DNA from: Ruminobacter amylophilus
Lineage (GTDB): Bacteria; Pseudomonadota; Gammaproteobacteria; Enterobacterales; Succinivibrionaceae
Assembly: GCF_900115655.1 (NCBI RefSeq)
Contig: NZ_FOXF01000005.1
Span: 1 to 64,000, forward strand
Reading direction: 5' to 3'
DNA length: 64,000 nt
This document shows positions 1-11,004 of this stretch, piece after piece. Each line of letters opens with the position of its first letter. Position 1 is the first letter of the stretch. The notes under the pieces were generated by a model. That model saw only the letters and a program-made list of their open reading frames with translations, searched no databases and was not told the DNA's origin. A program made the position numbers and the translations under genes.

Positions 1-53
1 CACTGTGTAAATTTTAATCGATATCGCCGAAACCGCATGAATACTGGGTTTCT

Positions 54-1424
54 TTAGGCTTTATCACGTGACAGCAGTACAACCGTCTCGACGTGTTCTG
101 TTTTTGGGAACATGTCAAAGACACTCCACTTAATGATTTTATAACCATTTGCCAAAGCCACACGAATATCTCGAGTCATTGTAAGAGGATTACAGGAAAC
201 ATAAACCACCGTGTCAGGCTTCTTTTTCATTAAATAACCAACAACTTTCTCTGCACCTGAACGCCCCGGATCAAGAAGTACTTTGTTAAATACACTCTTT
301 GCCCACAGTGTTTTTTCAAAGTCATCAGTAAGGTCATGAACAAAAAACTCTGCATTGTGAATATCATTATATTCGGCATTAAGCTGTGCTTCCTTAACCA
401 TATTCCACACACCTTCAATGCCATAAACATGTTCACATCTGGAAGCAACAGGCAGAGTAAAATTACCCAGTCCGCAGAAAAGGTCAAGCAGTCTGTCCTT
501 ATCATTCAAATCTAAATAATCCATTACTCTGGCAACCATCAGTTTATTTATTTCATCATTCACCTGAATAAAATCACCAGGCACAAAATAGATTTTTTTG
601 CCATCAATGGTATAATACAGGCCTTTTTCACCATTCAGAACATCTTCATTAAGCAGATCAAGCTCTTCCCAATCTTCCAGATCTTCCTTTCCCTTTTCAT
701 GACGGGTCTGAATATAAACGGCAACCCCATGTTCATTACCGAAATTAAACAGAGTTTTAAGATCTGAAGCTTCCAGATTGTTAATGCATCTGAAAAGAAC
801 TGCTACGATATTGTCAGCCTTTACAAGTTCAACATGTCCAATAAGCTTGAAATTTGAAATCTGATTGATTATCTTACGAATCGAAGGAATCAGCTCGGAT
901 AATTCAGGATGCAGCACACAGCATGAATCTATCTCAACAAGATTCTTGCCTTTTTCTTCTCTAAACCCGATATGAATCTCTTTTCTGTCCCCTGTTACTG
1001 ACAGTCTTGATGTACGTCTGTAGAAAAACTCCGCTCCGGAAACCACCTCACATGGTACCCCCGGATCAATTCCGAGATTCTTTTTCATCAGACGAAGTAC
1101 ACCATCAGCTTTAAACTTCTTTTCAAGTTCAACCGATATATGCTGAAGAGAACAGCCACCGCAACCTGAAAACTGACACTTTGGGGAAATTCTCTGTTCA
1201 CTTCTTTTTTTTACACTGATAAGCTCAGCTTCACCAATGTTGTTCTTTTTCACAGAAACAGCTCTTACCACGACCTCTTCTCCCGGAAGAGCCCCAGGAA
1301 CAAACCATGTCACTCCGTTACCGTCTCTTGCCACCCCACGTCCGGAGATATCCGCATCAATTATATTTAAGGCAAAATGCTTGGCTGAAACTTCTTTTTT
1401 CTGAGGTTTAAAAAACTTAACCAT
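54..1424 (-). CDS. rlmD: 23S rRNA (uracil-1939-C5)-methyltransferase RlmD
   Basis: SAM-dependent methyltransferase that makes m5U1939 in 23S rRNA. The N-terminal ~70 residues form a TRAM-like RNA-binding domain (GRGVAR, FVPGALPGE). An iron-sulfur cysteine cluster follows (C83, C88, C91 in CQFSGCGGC, with a further Cys pair near residue 165). The C-terminal Rossmann methyltransferase has the SAM loop DLFCGLGNF, the LLDPGR motif and the catalytic cysteine C411 in VSCNP. The longest frame starts at a TTG at 1430; I prefer the ATG two codons downstream, giving 456 aa against about 433 in E. coli. It is divergent from barA, the same neighbour as in E. coli, which supports orthology. No clear Shine-Dalgarno precedes either start. 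Confidence 0.95.
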   Translation of the reverse strand: MVKFFKPQKKEVSAKHFALNIIDADISGRGVARDGNGVTWFVPGALPGEEVVVRAVSVKKNNIGEAELISVKKRSEQRISPKCQFSGCGGCSLQHISVELEKKFKADGVLRLMKKNLGIDPGVPCEVVSGAEFFYRRTSRLSVTGDRKEIHIGFREEKGKNLVEIDSCCVLHPELSELIPSIRKIINQISNFKLIGHVELVKADNIVAVLFRCINNLEASDLKTLFNFGNEHGVAVYIQTRHEKGKEDLEDWEELDLLNEDVLNGEKGLYYTIDGKKIYFVPGDFIQVNDEINKLMVARVMDYLDLNDKDRLLDLFCGLGNFTLPVASRCEHVYGIEGVWNMVKEAQLNAEYNDIHNAEFFVHDLTDDFEKTLWAKSVFNKVLLDPGRSGAEKVVGYLMKKKPDTVVYVSCNPLTMTRDIRVALANGYKIIKWSVFDMFPKTEHVETVVLLSRDKA

Positions 1425-1754
1425 ACCCAACTCTATCTATAATGTTTAACAATGAACGGCAACTGAAAATTTATTCACAATCTCAAACAGACACTTTGTA
1501 ACACAAAATGCCTTGAGGTACTGTAATCTTTAAGCTTTATCTCTGGCACACAGCGGCTTCACTTCCGCTGCAATTAATATCTGCCCGGCTTAATCCCATG
1601 GAGAAGCAGTAGTTAAATTTCTAATCTGAGACATATTTGGGCTTAAAAGATCGCCCATATTATAGTTTAGAATCTTTAAAGTTGCTAAAATAAGAAACTG
1701 GTGAATATTATATACTTTTTCGATTCTTTTATCATTAACGAGTAAGAGGCTCAA
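1425..1754. promoter_or_regulatory. rlmD-barA divergent intergenic region
   Basis: This 330-bp stretch holds no ORF or RNA gene that I can support. It must carry both divergent promoters. On the plus strand an AT-rich segment around 1700-1725 is a plausible barA -10 region, and AAGAGG at 1745-1750 is a usable ribosome binding site for barA. No operator was recognised. Confidence 0.5.
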
Positions 1755-4700
1755 ATGAATCGGCATGGTCTGCGCACAAGAATTTTAATATACTCAATTC
1801 TGCCTTTACTGATTGTCGGCTTAGCCACGATGACATATTTTCTGTTCAGTAACTATACCAGGCTAAATAACAAGCTTATTGATCACGGACAGGAAATTCT
1901 CAGTCCCCTGGCAACCAGTCTAAGTTACGCCATGTCTCAGAGCGATGAAATTCTGGCTCAGGGACTGATTAATGAATTTCATCGTCAAAATTCTCGCGAT
2001 ATTCTGGCCATATCCGTTTTCGATCATGACAACAACATGCTTGTCACTTCAAGTTCCGCTCCGGAAATCAATCAGTTCCGCCTTGATCCTCTGAAAAATC
2101 AGTACATTTACGAATCTGCAAGCGTTGAATATACTGAAAGCGGCATCATTATGCGTATGCCGATATATACTTACAATGAAGCCGATATGCTCAAGCTGTT
2201 CATTGACAAAACCAAGTCTCCTTACGAAGGAGAGGAAGAGCAGCTCAGTTTCACGAACAGCAAGATTAACTACCCCCGTCCGATTGCAGGTTATGTATGC
2301 ATCTACCTTATCACCCAGCAGACTGTTATCGACATGTACTCCAGCGCAACCGTAGCTCTTGTTGTTCTCGGCCTCGGAATAATTTTCAGTCTCTTATTCG
2401 GAATTAATCTGAACAGAATCATAGTCGACCCTATTAACAGACTGACTACGACCATTTATGAAATACGTGAAGGTAATGTTAATACCAAGGTTAACGGAAT
2501 CATGTACGGCGAACTCGAACGACTCCGTACATACATCAATTCCATGGCTGACAGCATGTCTGAATACCATAACCAGATGCAGTACAGTGTTGACGAAGCC
2601 ACCAATGACTTAAGACAGACTCTGGACCTGCTTGATGAACAGAACAAGGAACTTGACTCAGCTCTTAATCAGGCTAATGAAGCATCCAAAATCAAATCAG
2701 AATTCCTTGCCAACATGTCGCATGAGTTGCGTACCCCTCTTAACGGTATTATAGGGTTCGCGCAGCAGCTTTATAAGACGCCTCTCAGAAACAACCAGTC
2801 AGAATACCTGCAGACCATTGAAAGAAGTGCCAAGAACCTGCTGTCAATTGTTAACAATATTCTGGACTTTTCCAAACTGGAAGCCGGCAAACTCAGTTTT
2901 GAGGAAATACCTTTCTCCCTGCGTAAAGCCTGTAACGAAACTGTTAATCTGCTGACTCCGACAGTTTACCAGAAAGGTATCGAGCTTACCGTTAACATAG
3001 ATCCTGATGTTCATGACTATGTTATCGGCGACCCTATCCGCGTAGGTCAGATTTTAACCAACCTTCTCGGTAACGCCATTAAGTTTACCAAAAATGGTAA
3101 CGTAGCTTTGAAAATTTCCAAAATGGAAAGTTCCAGTGTTCCTATCACAAAAATCAATCTTGCAATATCCGTTCAGGATACAGGTATCGGTATTGATCCA
3201 GAAAAGCAGAGTACACTTTTCAAACCGTTTACACAGGCAGATTCTTCGATTTCCCGTCGCTACGGCGGTACCGGTCTGGGACTTATCATTACCAGTCACC
3301 TGATTGAACAGATGGGCGGTAAAATCTCTCTTACCTCCGAACCTGGACAGGGTACAACCTTCAATTTCAATATCATACTTAACAAGGGAATATCACCGGT
3401 TCTCAACATCAAGACACCTGAACAGAGAGCCCTAATTCACAACAGAGTAGTAGTAATTGAAAACAACACCTGGGTACGAGACTCTATCAAGAGCATTCTT
3501 CAGGAACTTGAAATGGATGTATTTGCCGTCTCAACAACCGGTGCAATTAATGCTCTGGCCTCAGCAGACAGTCCTGATTACATAGTTGTGGGCCAGCCAA
3601 GTAATTTCGAATTCAACAGAATGCTCACAACCTTCAACTCTCTCGATTTGTCCAAAGTCAAGAAGGTTATCGTTGCCGTAAACACTATGGATGAAAAGGT
3701 TCACAGAGAGCTTCTCGATATGTCACCAAAGGTTTCTGTTCTTGTTAAACCTGTTACAACAGAAAAGATTCTCCAGAATCTGATTATGTCAGAACAGGAA
3801 AATATTAACCGAACAGAACATCCTGACATGACAAAAGTACAGACCTCAACCGCAGAAAGTACTGACGTCTCACATAAGGGAAAAAATACTCAGACTGCCG
3901 AATCAGACACAACTGATGAAACCGTCAACACCAATCTGATTCCGGCTTCCGTACTCGCCGTAGATGATAATCCTATAAACCTTTCTCTTATCAAAGCTCT
4001 GTTAAAGGATCTGGTTACGGACGTATACACAGCTTCAGACGGACATGATGCCATCGAACAGTGTCTGCATACTGAATTTGATCTGATATTCATGGATATA
4101 CAGATGCCTATAATGGATGGCGTTACTGCCATGAAGACAATCAAGAAAGGCGTAAACAACAAAAATACTCCTATAGTTGCCGTAACAGCTCTGGTAGTAA
4201 AGGAAGAGCAGGAACGATTCATTCGCGAAGGCATGGCAGACTACCTGTCAAAACCTCTTGATGAAGAACTGCTGAAAAAAATGGTTCATAAATTCTGTAA
4301 AGCCGCACCTGCAGTTGCCGGGCCAAAACCTAACTCTAAGGCATCAGAAGAAGAGCAGGCAGGAAATCAGCAGCATAAGAGCAAAAAGATTAAGCTGGTT
4401 AAGAACGAAACTAAGCAGAGCAGTTCCGAAGTAAAGGATAATCAGAATTCCAAAACTATTGAGTCTAAAACGGGGAAATCTGATATCACTGATACTAAAG
4501 TAAAATCTGCAACTGTTGCACCGCAGATAAAGCCTGTTCCACTAACCGGAAAGAAAAATACCGGGACCGCAACTGTAGGCATAAAGAATCCAAATGCCGC
4601 CAAGCTCCCTATTAAGAATCAGACTGGATCTGCACAGAATAAACAGGCAGACAAAACTGTTCAGCAGAATAATCAATCCATCCCCGTGATACAGAGTAAC

Positions 4701-5033
4701 GCCCTTTGGACAGTCTCTGAAGCACTGACCAGAGCCGCGAACAAAAAAGAACTGGCTATAGAAATGCTTCAGGGATTCCTTGACAGTATTCCAAAGTTTG
4801 AAAAGGACTATCAGTCACTTAAAAACGGCGAGGGGTCTGTTCTGGCACCGGTAATTCATAAATTTGCCGGTGGAGCAGTATACTGCGGCATGCCAAAGGT
4901 GAAAGAACTGTGCAACACCATTGAGCTAGCCCTTAAGCGGGGGGATACGATTGATGATATCGAACCGGAACTTCTTGAACTTGAAGATTTTATTGACAAT
5001 ATAAAGAAAAACGGCCAAAAATGGCTACAGTAG
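1755..5033 (+). CDS. barA: hybrid sensor histidine kinase BarA
   Basis: Tripartite hybrid kinase that would phosphorylate UvrY/SirA and so control Csr small RNAs and carbon metabolism. Order: membrane segment ~10-32; periplasmic sensor ~33-197; second membrane segment ~198-218; HAMP ~219-272; HisKA with phospho-acceptor H323 in SHELRTPLNG; HATPase with DTGIGI and GGTGLGL; a degenerate receiver ~575-690; a true receiver with D781 in FMDIQMP; and an HPt domain with H1035 in HKFAGG. At 1092 aa it is longer than E. coli BarA (~918 aa). Most of the excess is a Lys/Gln/Asn/Ser/Thr-rich linker (~855-985) between receiver and HPt. The degenerate receiver has VVGQPSN where the phosphorylated Asp should be. 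Adjacent rlmD supports the barA assignment. Confidence 0.93.
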   Translation: MNRHGLRTRILIYSILPLLIVGLATMTYFLFSNYTRLNNKLIDHGQEILSPLATSLSYAMSQSDEILAQGLINEFHRQNSRDILAISVFDHDNNMLVTSSSAPEINQFRLDPLKNQYIYESASVEYTESGIIMRMPIYTYNEADMLKLFIDKTKSPYEGEEEQLSFTNSKINYPRPIAGYVCIYLITQQTVIDMYSSATVALVVLGLGIIFSLLFGINLNRIIVDPINRLTTTIYEIREGNVNTKVNGIMYGELERLRTYINSMADSMSEYHNQMQYSVDEATNDLRQTLDLLDEQNKELDSALNQANEASKIKSEFLANMSHELRTPLNGIIGFAQQLYKTPLRNNQSEYLQTIERSAKNLLSIVNNILDFSKLEAGKLSFEEIPFSLRKACNETVNLLTPTVYQKGIELTVNIDPDVHDYVIGDPIRVGQILTNLLGNAIKFTKNGNVALKISKMESSSVPITKINLAISVQDTGIGIDPEKQSTLFKPFTQADSSISRRYGGTGLGLIITSHLIEQMGGKISLTSEPGQGTTFNFNIILNKGISPVLNIKTPEQRALIHNRVVVIENNTWVRDSIKSILQELEMDVFAVSTTGAINALASADSPDYIVVGQPSNFEFNRMLTTFNSLDLSKVKKVIVAVNTMDEKVHRELLDMSPKVSVLVKPVTTEKILQNLIMSEQENINRTEHPDMTKVQTSTAESTDVSHKGKNTQTAESDTTDETVNTNLIPASVLAVDDNPINLSLIKALLKDLVTDVYTASDGHDAIEQCLHTEFDLIFMDIQMPIMDGVTAMKTIKKGVNNKNTPIVAVTALVVKEEQERFIREGMADYLSKPLDEELLKKMVHKFCKAAPAVAGPKPNSKASEEEQAGNQQHKSKKIKLVKNETKQSSSEVKDNQNSKTIESKTGKSDITDTKVKSATVAPQIKPVPLTGKKNTGTATVGIKNPNAAKLPIKNQTGSAQNKQADKTVQQNNQSIPVIQSNALWTVSEALTRAANKKELAIEMLQGFLDSIPKFEKDYQSLKNGEGSVLAPVIHKFAGGAVYCGMPKVKELCNTIELALKRGDTIDDIEPELLELEDFIDNIKKNGQKWLQ

Positions 5034-5088
5034 CTCAAAGAAGCAAAAGTTCCGTCAAAGAAATAAATCACTGCGTATGATACAGCTA

Positions 5089-5121
5089 AAGCCCTCGATT
5101 ATTTACCATAACCGAGGGCTT
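5089..5121. terminator. hairpin between convergent barA and recO
   Basis: A 9-bp perfect stem (AAGCCCTCG / CGAGGGCTT) with a 15-nt loop lies between the convergent ends of barA and recO. It lacks a clear T-run on either strand, so it is only a weak intrinsic terminator candidate. Confidence 0.4.
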
Positions 5122-5157
5122 GCCGTATAACATTACAAATAAAGACAGAACCTTTAT

Positions 5158-5919
5158 CTACTTTCCATAATGATGACTGTCAGTGGACTCAAGATAATCG
5201 ATGTAAAGCTTACGACTCATAATCTCTCTGCCGTTAAGTAAATACTGAATATTCTTGCGACATATTCTTTTGGCAGCCTTTAGTGAAGACGAAGTAAAAT
5301 GTCTTTCCAGTATTTCAAGCAGATCACTTCCCCTATATACATCCTCGATATTTATATTTGAGCTGATCATCTCCTGACTTACCGGAACAAAACCATGATG
5401 CATTCTGTAGAAATACCATGTATGAGGTCTGATTAATTGTTCACTGTCAGCCTCATGGTAGAAATCAACGCCTACACCAAGTTCTTCAAGCAGAGTAAGC
5501 TCAAAATTTCTGAGAGTCATCTCGACACGACGTTCATCCAGCATATTATCCAGAGCTTCAACATACGCCGAGAACACCCCCGTGCTGTCGTCTTCAATAC
5601 GATACAGGAAATATACCAGTTCATTGACGTACAGAGCAGAAAACAGTGTCGGTGGCAGATATGTTATCTGCTTGCCTGCCGGACTGCAGTCAACCAGTGT
5701 CTTCAGACCGTTGTTCAAGCCTCTCAATGTTACTTTCAGAGGAGTAAACAGCTGAAGCATTGACTTTAAATTACTCTTAAGATTTCTGGCCCCTTTGGCC
5801 ACAAACGAAATGCGCCCCATATCCATGCTTAACGCATCGATAATGAGAGAGCTCTCCTTATAGGGAACAGCTCTTATCACAAAGCATACAGTCTCACGAC
5901 CACGATTACTTGTATACAA
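5158..5919 (-). CDS. recO: DNA repair protein RecO
   Basis: RecFOR recombination mediator that helps load RecA on SSB-coated gaps. The N-terminal OB-fold carries the family pattern GRISFVAKGAR (about residues 35-45), followed by the helical domain with ALYVNELVYFL. The 253-aa length compares with 242 in E. coli. The predicted start is TTG at 5919; no ATG lies upstream of the conserved region and the Shine-Dalgarno is weak (GGAT), so the exact start is less certain than the gene. It lies last in rnc-era-recO, as in many gammaproteobacteria; the usual next gene pdxJ is absent, replaced by convergent barA. Confidence 0.93.
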   Translation of the reverse strand: MYTSNRGRETVCFVIRAVPYKESSLIIDALSMDMGRISFVAKGARNLKSNLKSMLQLFTPLKVTLRGLNNGLKTLVDCSPAGKQITYLPPTLFSALYVNELVYFLYRIEDDSTGVFSAYVEALDNMLDERRVEMTLRNFELTLLEELGVGVDFYHEADSEQLIRPHTWYFYRMHHGFVPVSQEMISSNINIEDVYRGSDLLEILERHFTSSSLKAAKRICRKNIQYLLNGREIMSRKLYIDYLESTDSHHYGK

Positions 5920-5968
5920 TTTATCTATCCGTGCTTTCCGGCTTGAGAAACCTTAAATCGCTATGGAT

Positions 5969-6904
5969 TTATTCCATGAAATCCATATATCCAAGAGATC
6001 TCAGAGCTCTTTCATCATCAGCCCAGCCGGATTTAACCTTGACCCACATCTGCAGGAATACCTTTGATTCCAGCATGTTTTCAAGATCCTTTCTGGCTTC
6101 AGTACCGATAGTCTTCAGTTTTTCACCACCTGCACCAATAATCATTTTCTTCTGGCCTTCTCGCTCAACAAGAATGAGTGCATTGATTTTAACAGTACCG
6201 TTTGGCTGAATCTTATAATCTTCAATTTCAACAGTCACGCTGTATGGAAGCTCATCACCGGTATAACGCATCAGCTTCTCACGGATGATTTCGGCAGCCA
6301 TAAAACGACTTGATCTGTCAGTTATATAATCGTCAGGGAAACAGAATTCACAGGCAGGCAGTGATTCTCTTGCCAGTTCCTTTAAAGTTTCCACATTTGT
6401 TCCCTGTTTTGCTGAAACAGGAATCACATCCTTAAAATTAAGTCTTCCTGAAAGCTTTTCCATTACAGGAAGCAGTTCATTCTTATTCTGAACGGCATCA
6501 ATCTTATTTATAACAAGCACTGTCGGAATGTTAACCTGCTTGATTTTTTCAAGAACCATTTCGTCATCCTGGTTCCAGCGGGCACAGTCAACTACAAAAA
6601 AGATCAGTTCCACGTCACCAATAGAGCTTTCAGCTGCTCTGTTCATTAAACGGTTGATCGCTCTCTTTTCTTCTTTGTGTAATCCCGGAGTATCAACATA
6701 AATGGTCTGATATAAACCTTCTGTGTCTATTCCGACAATACGATGTCTGGTTGTCTGAGGTTTTCTTGAAGTAATACTTACCTTCTGTCCCAGTATCTTG
6801 TTAAGCAGCGTAGACTTACCTACATTTGGTCTGCCTACAATAGCCACAAAACCGCAATGAGTGTCTGATGAAACAACTTCATCCAAATCAAAATCAGAAT
6901 TCAA
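5969..6904 (-). CDS. era: GTPase Era
   Basis: Ribosome-associated GTPase needed for 30S maturation; binds the 3' end of 16S rRNA. G1 [10 protein letters not shown]3 DTPGLH, G4 NKID and G5 SAKQG are all present. The C-terminal KH domain with [13 protein letters not shown] binds RNA. The 311 aa are slightly longer than E. coli Era (301) through an acidic N-terminal extension before GFVAIVG. The start is TTG at 6904, supported by GAGGT seven bases upstream. Only four bases separate it from rnc. Confidence 0.96.
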   Translation of the reverse strand: MNSDFDLDEVVSSDTHCGFVAIVGRPNVGKSTLLNKILGQKVSITSRKPQTTRHRIVGIDTEGLYQTIYVDTPGLHKEEKRAINRLMNRAAESSIGDVELIFFVVDCARWNQDDEMVLEKIKQVNIPTVLVINKIDAVQNKNELLPVMEKLSGRLNFKDVIPVSAKQGTNVETLKELARESLPACEFCFPDDYITDRSSRFMAAEIIREKLMRYTGDELPYSVTVEIEDYKIQPNGTVKINALILVEREGQKKMIIGAGGEKLKTIGTEARKDLENMLESKVFLQMWVKVKSGWADDERALRSLGYMDFME

Positions 6905-6908
6905 AGGA

Positions 6909-7625
6909 TTACCTCTTAGTATTTTTTGAATAAATTACCTGTAAAGCTTTTGAGGCAGCATTCTGCTCGGCTTTACGACGGCTTGTACCATATCCGATAT
7001 ACGCTTCATTAGGATTGTTTTCAAAAGTCAGCCTTACCGTAAAGCTCTGGTCATGATCCTCACCGCTTATTTCAGTCACTGTATAAATAGGCAAAGGCTG
7101 ATGTCTTGCCTGCAGGAATTCCTGCAGCTGTGTCTTTGGATCTTTCTGATCATTTCCCGGATGAATAACCTTCAGACGTCCTTCAAACCAGGTAAGGATT
7201 AACGCTCTTATTACTTCAATGTTGCGACCGCAGTCAAGATATATGGAAGCAATAATGGATTCTACAGCATCAGCCAGTACTGAATCACGACGATAACCGC
7301 CGCTTTTCAGCTCTCCTGGGCCCATAATCAGGTAATCACTTAACTTGAACTCACGGGCTATTTCCGCCAGAGTTGATTCCTTGACAAGAGTGGAGCGCAT
7401 TCTGGTTAAATCACCTTCCTGCACATTCGGAAACTGTTCGAACAGTTTATCCGCAATCACGAAACCCAAAATTGAATCACCGAGAAACTCAACTCTTTCA
7501 TTATGTATCAGACCGGCACTTCTATGTGTCAGAGCATTTTCCAAAAAACCAAGTTCCCTGTATTCATAACCCAGTGATTTTTCAAGTCTAAAATATCTTT
7601 CCTTAAGATCTTTTGTACTAGCCAA
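6909..7625 (-). CDS. rnc: ribonuclease III
   Basis: Double-strand-specific endoribonuclease that processes rRNA precursors and some mRNAs. The catalytic signature is [13 protein letters not shown], followed by the second acidic site ([13 protein letters not shown]). The C-terminal ~70 residues form a dsRNA-binding domain ([21 protein letters not shown]). The 238 aa compare with 226 in E. coli. The start is TTG one base after the lepB stop, so translation is probably coupled; GGGAGG inside the lepB end is somewhat far away. Confidence 0.96.
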   Translation of the reverse strand: MASTKDLKERYFRLEKSLGYEYRELGFLENALTHRSAGLIHNERVEFLGDSILGFVIADKLFEQFPNVQEGDLTRMRSTLVKESTLAEIAREFKLSDYLIMGPGELKSGGYRRDSVLADAVESIIASIYLDCGRNIEVIRALILTWFEGRLKVIHPGNDQKDPKTQLQEFLQARHQPLPIYTVTEISGEDHDQSFTVRLTFENNPNEAYIGYGTSRRKAEQNAASKALQVIYSKNTKR

Positions 7626-7626
7626 T

Positions 7627-8508
7627 TTATTCCAGGCCTCCCAATCTATCGATTCTTATACCGGCATCCATGGTTCCGCTGAACCAGATGCCAACAGCCC
7701 TGCCAACAAGATTCTTATCAGGCACAAATCCCCAGAAGCGGCTGTCACGGGAATTTTCACGGTTGTCACCCATAGCGAAATAATGTCCTTCAGGTACAAC
7801 CCATTCACCATATGGTCTGTTTCCCTGAACAAAAAACATTTCCGGAGGTCTGGATGTTTTATCGTGCATGATTTTATGCTCATAACCAAGAAGATTTTCG
7901 GTACCGGTCATACCATATTCACTCAGATGCTCAGGATTTCTTTTATTCCACACCTGAAGACTGTCAGGATCCTGAACATAAGTAATATGCTTATATTCAG
8001 ACTCTCCGTTCGGCTTAATAAAAAGTTCACCGCCTTTAAACATGATTGCATCACCGGGAAGACCGATTATACGTTTAATATAATCAATCTCAGGCTTTTC
8101 GGGATATTTAAAAACAACAATGTCACCTCTTTTCGGAGATGAAGTATTAATCCAGACATTATTGGTTATCGGATTACGCAGACCGTATCTGAATTTTTCG
8201 ACAATCACGAAATCACCGCGAAGAAGCGTAGGCATCATTGATGCGGAAGGAATTCTGAACGGTTCATAGGCAAAAGACCGAACAACCAGCACAACAAAAA
8301 GCACCGGGAAACAGCTTGCAATGGAACTAAGCAGGCCATCTGAATTCATAATAGCCTCTTTTTCCTTACGGGTTAACGGAATACTGTGAGAAATTTCCGC
8401 CTGTTTCAAAGCAACTTTACGCTTTGGTTTGAAAATAAGCAGGTCCAGGAACCAGAATACCGCCGTAAGACCTGTTGCTACATATAAAATAAGAGTAATA
8501 GTATTCAC
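7627..8508 (-). CDS. lepB: signal peptidase I
   Basis: Inner-membrane protease that removes signal peptides of Sec and Tat substrates. Two N-terminal membrane segments (~5-25 and ~62-82) anchor a periplasmic catalytic domain with serine S90 (PSASMMPT) and lysine K145 ([13 protein letters not shown]). The box [11 protein letters not shown] is intact. Length is 293 aa; E. coli has 324, mainly through a longer exposed insert. Starts with GTG. It lies between lepA and rnc as in E. coli, and the numerous exported amylases in this window are likely clients. Confidence 0.96.
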   Translation of the reverse strand: MNTITLILYVATGLTAVFWFLDLLIFKPKRKVALKQAEISHSIPLTRKEKEAIMNSDGLLSSIASCFPVLFVVLVVRSFAYEPFRIPSASMMPTLLRGDFVIVEKFRYGLRNPITNNVWINTSSPKRGDIVVFKYPEKPEIDYIKRIIGLPGDAIMFKGGELFIKPNGESEYKHITYVQDPDSLQVWNKRNPEHLSEYGMTGTENLLGYEHKIMHDKTSRPPEMFFVQGNRPYGEWVVPEGHYFAMGDNRENSRDSRFWGFVPDKNLVGRAVGIWFSGTMDAGIRIDRLGGLE

Positions 8509-8520
8509 TCTTGAAACCCC

Positions 8521-10320
8521 TTATTCACTGCCGACCTGCAACACTGCGAGGAAGGCTTCCTGAGGAACCTGAACTTTACCCAAGGCTTTCATTCTCTTCT
8601 TACCTTCTTTCTGTTTTTCAAGAAGTTTGCGCTTTCTGGTAATATCACCGCCATAGCACTTTGCAAGCACGTCCTTACGTAAAGCCTTAACCGTACTTCT
8701 GGCCACAATCTGACTGCCGATTGCCGCCTGAATGGCTATATCAAACATTTGGCGCGGTATCAGTTCCTTCATTTTTTCCACCAAGAGTCTGCCCTTGCTT
8801 ACGGCATTGTCCTTGTGAGTAATGATTGCCAGAGCATCTACCCTTTCCTGACTGATAAGAATATCAAGTCTAACCATCTTGGCTGGCTGGAATCTCTTGA
8901 AACTGTAATCCAGAGAAGCATAACCGCGGGAAGTTGACTTTAATCTGTCGAAGAAATCAAGCACTACTTCAGCCATTGGAATCTCATAGGTTAACGCAAC
9001 CTGATTTCCATGATAAACCATGTTGGTCTGAATACCGCGTTTTTCCTGACAGAGCTGCATTACATTCCCTATGTACTCATTTGGAGTAAGAATGTTACAT
9101 TCAGCTATAGGTTCTCTGATTTCAGCTATGTTACTTACAGGAGGAAGAGCGGCAGGAGAGTCTATTTTGATCACCTCTCCATTGGTAAGTTCTATTTCAT
9201 ATACTACTGTCGGAGCAGTGGTTATAAGATCCAGATTATATTCTCTTTCCAGTCTTTCCTGAATGATTTCCATGTGAAGCATTCCGAGAAACCCGCAACG
9301 GAAACCGAAACCGAGAGCTGTTGAGTTTTCAGGCTCAAAGAAAAGAGAAGCATCATTCAGGGAAAGTTTATCCAGAGCTTCTCTGAATGCATCATAATCA
9401 TCTGTTGAAATAGGGAACATGCCAGCATAAACCTGAGGCTTTACCTTCTTAAACCCCGGTAACGGCTCAAGCGCACCGTCCTTGGCATTTGTCAGGGTAT
9501 CACCTACAGGCGCACCATGAATGGTCTTAATACCGCATACTACCCAGCCGACCTCACCGCAGCAAAGTTCAGTACGATCTTCGAGCTTTGGAGTAAACAC
9601 ACCAAGTCTGTCAACCCCCCATGAAACTCCGGTACTCATGACCTTTATCTTATCACCCTTCTTCAGATGCCCGTTCTTGATACGGACAAGAGAAACAACA
9701 CCGAGATAATCATCAAACCATGAGTCGATAATAAGTGCCTCAAGCTTTCCATCAGGATCTCCGTCAGGAGCCGGAATCTTCTCAACAATCTGTTCAAGAA
9801 TTTCATCAACACCGACACCTGTCTTTGCAGAACATCTTACGGCATCGGAAGAATCAATACCGACGATGTCTTCAATTTCCGCTGCCACACGATCAGGATC
9901 CGCGGCTGGCAAATCAATTTTATTCAGTACAGGCAGTACTTCCAGATTAAGATCTATTGCCTGATAGCAGTTAGCCAGTGTCTGAGCTTCCACACCCTGT
10001 CCTGCATCAACAACCAGAAGAGCACCTTCACATGCTGCAAGAGAACGAGACACTTCATAGGAAAAGTCCACATGGCCGGGAGTATCAATAAAATTCAGCT
10101 CGTATACTTCTCCGTTTTTGGCCTTATAATTCAGTGTTACGGAACGTGCCTTGATGGTAATACCTCTTTCACGTTCAATATCCATGGAGTCCAGAACCTG
10201 TTCCTGCATTTCTCTTTCTGTCAATCCGCCGCAAAGCTGAATAAGGCGATCTGACAAGGTGGACTTACCATGATCAATATGAGCAATAATTGAAAAGTTT
10301 CTAATATTATTCTTTATCAT
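8521..10320 (-). CDS. lepA: elongation factor 4 (LepA), back-translocating GTPase
   Basis: Ribosomal GTPase related to EF-G, implicated in 30S assembly and in rescue of wrongly translocated ribosomes. G1 AHIDHGKST, the switch I region [23 protein letters not shown] and SAKTG are present, followed by EF-G-like domains II, III and V and the unique basic C-terminal domain ([18 protein letters not shown]). 599 aa, identical to the E. coli length. Twelve bases separate it from lepB. Confidence 0.97.
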   Translation of the reverse strand: MIKNNIRNFSIIAHIDHGKSTLSDRLIQLCGGLTEREMQEQVLDSMDIERERGITIKARSVTLNYKAKNGEVYELNFIDTPGHVDFSYEVSRSLAACEGALLVVDAGQGVEAQTLANCYQAIDLNLEVLPVLNKIDLPAADPDRVAAEIEDIVGIDSSDAVRCSAKTGVGVDEILEQIVEKIPAPDGDPDGKLEALIIDSWFDDYLGVVSLVRIKNGHLKKGDKIKVMSTGVSWGVDRLGVFTPKLEDRTELCCGEVGWVVCGIKTIHGAPVGDTLTNAKDGALEPLPGFKKVKPQVYAGMFPISTDDYDAFREALDKLSLNDASLFFEPENSTALGFGFRCGFLGMLHMEIIQERLEREYNLDLITTAPTVVYEIELTNGEVIKIDSPAALPPVSNIAEIREPIAECNILTPNEYIGNVMQLCQEKRGIQTNMVYHGNQVALTYEIPMAEVVLDFFDRLKSTSRGYASLDYSFKRFQPAKMVRLDILISQERVDALAIITHKDNAVSKGRLLVEKMKELIPRQMFDIAIQAAIGSQIVARSTVKALRKDVLAKCYGGDITRKRKLLEKQKEGKKRMKALGKVQVPQEAFLAVLQVGSE

Positions 10321-10500
10321 TCTTCGTTAGGGAGCCTGTAATCTCTACCAAATTAATCCGCGTCTGTCAGCTCCTGTCTTTATTGAGAAAACCGAATAAA
10401 TCACAGATAATAAATCCAACAACATGTCAGAAAATCGTTTATTACTTAACGCCGGAGCTGAAATTATTATTTTATAGTTAAATCAATACAGCATTATACT

Positions 10501-11004
10501 CTAATTTTTTACTTTTGTTGTGTTCTTGCATTCCGGTTTAACAGGCAGCACTCCGAGCATTCTCGGATTCCAGATTGTTCTCTTCAGAATTTTGGCAAGA
10601 ATCATTGCCACAGAAAAACCAAAGCCCAGCCCCGCAACTGCCCCCAGCGCGGCAAATACGTCAGCCTGAGCATTTCCCGAGGTGAAACTGAAAGTCAGCC
10701 CCGCACAGGCAATCATGAAGAACAACGGCACGGCATAGGAAATAAACGAACTCAGCAGAAGAGATTTTGCAGGAACCCCAACTCTGACTACCTGTCTTAT
10801 CTCTGCATTACAGGTATTTTTCAAAGTAAAAACCATTGTTTTCTGTTCTGAAGAAAAAATCTCTGGAGCACAGTCATCCGTTTTTTCTGAACAGCTTCCG
10901 CAAAGACCGTTAACTCCGTATTCGCAAACCACTGTGTTATTGGCCTCATTTTTGGAAACAACAACGGCAAGACGTTCAAGATATGCGTTTTTTGTATTTG
11001 TCAT
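10501..11004 (-). CDS. rseC: RseC family protein
   Basis: Inner-membrane protein that positively modulates sigma-E and, in E. coli, takes part in the SoxR-reducing complex. Cysteines CGSC and a third Cys near residue 45 form the typical N-terminal motif. Two membrane segments lie at ~85-105 and ~112-135, followed by a basic cytoplasmic tail. 167 aa (about 159 in E. coli). Its ATG overlaps the rseB stop by one base, so the two are translationally coupled. About 180 bases with no gene separate it from lepA. Confidence 0.92.
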   Translation of the reverse strand: MTNTKNAYLERLAVVVSKNEANNTVVCEYGVNGLCGSCSEKTDDCAPEIFSSEQKTMVFTLKNTCNAEIRQVVRVGVPAKSLLLSSFISYAVPLFFMIACAGLTFSFTSGNAQADVFAALGAVAGLGFGFSVAMILAKILKRTIWNPRMLGVLPVKPECKNTTKVKN

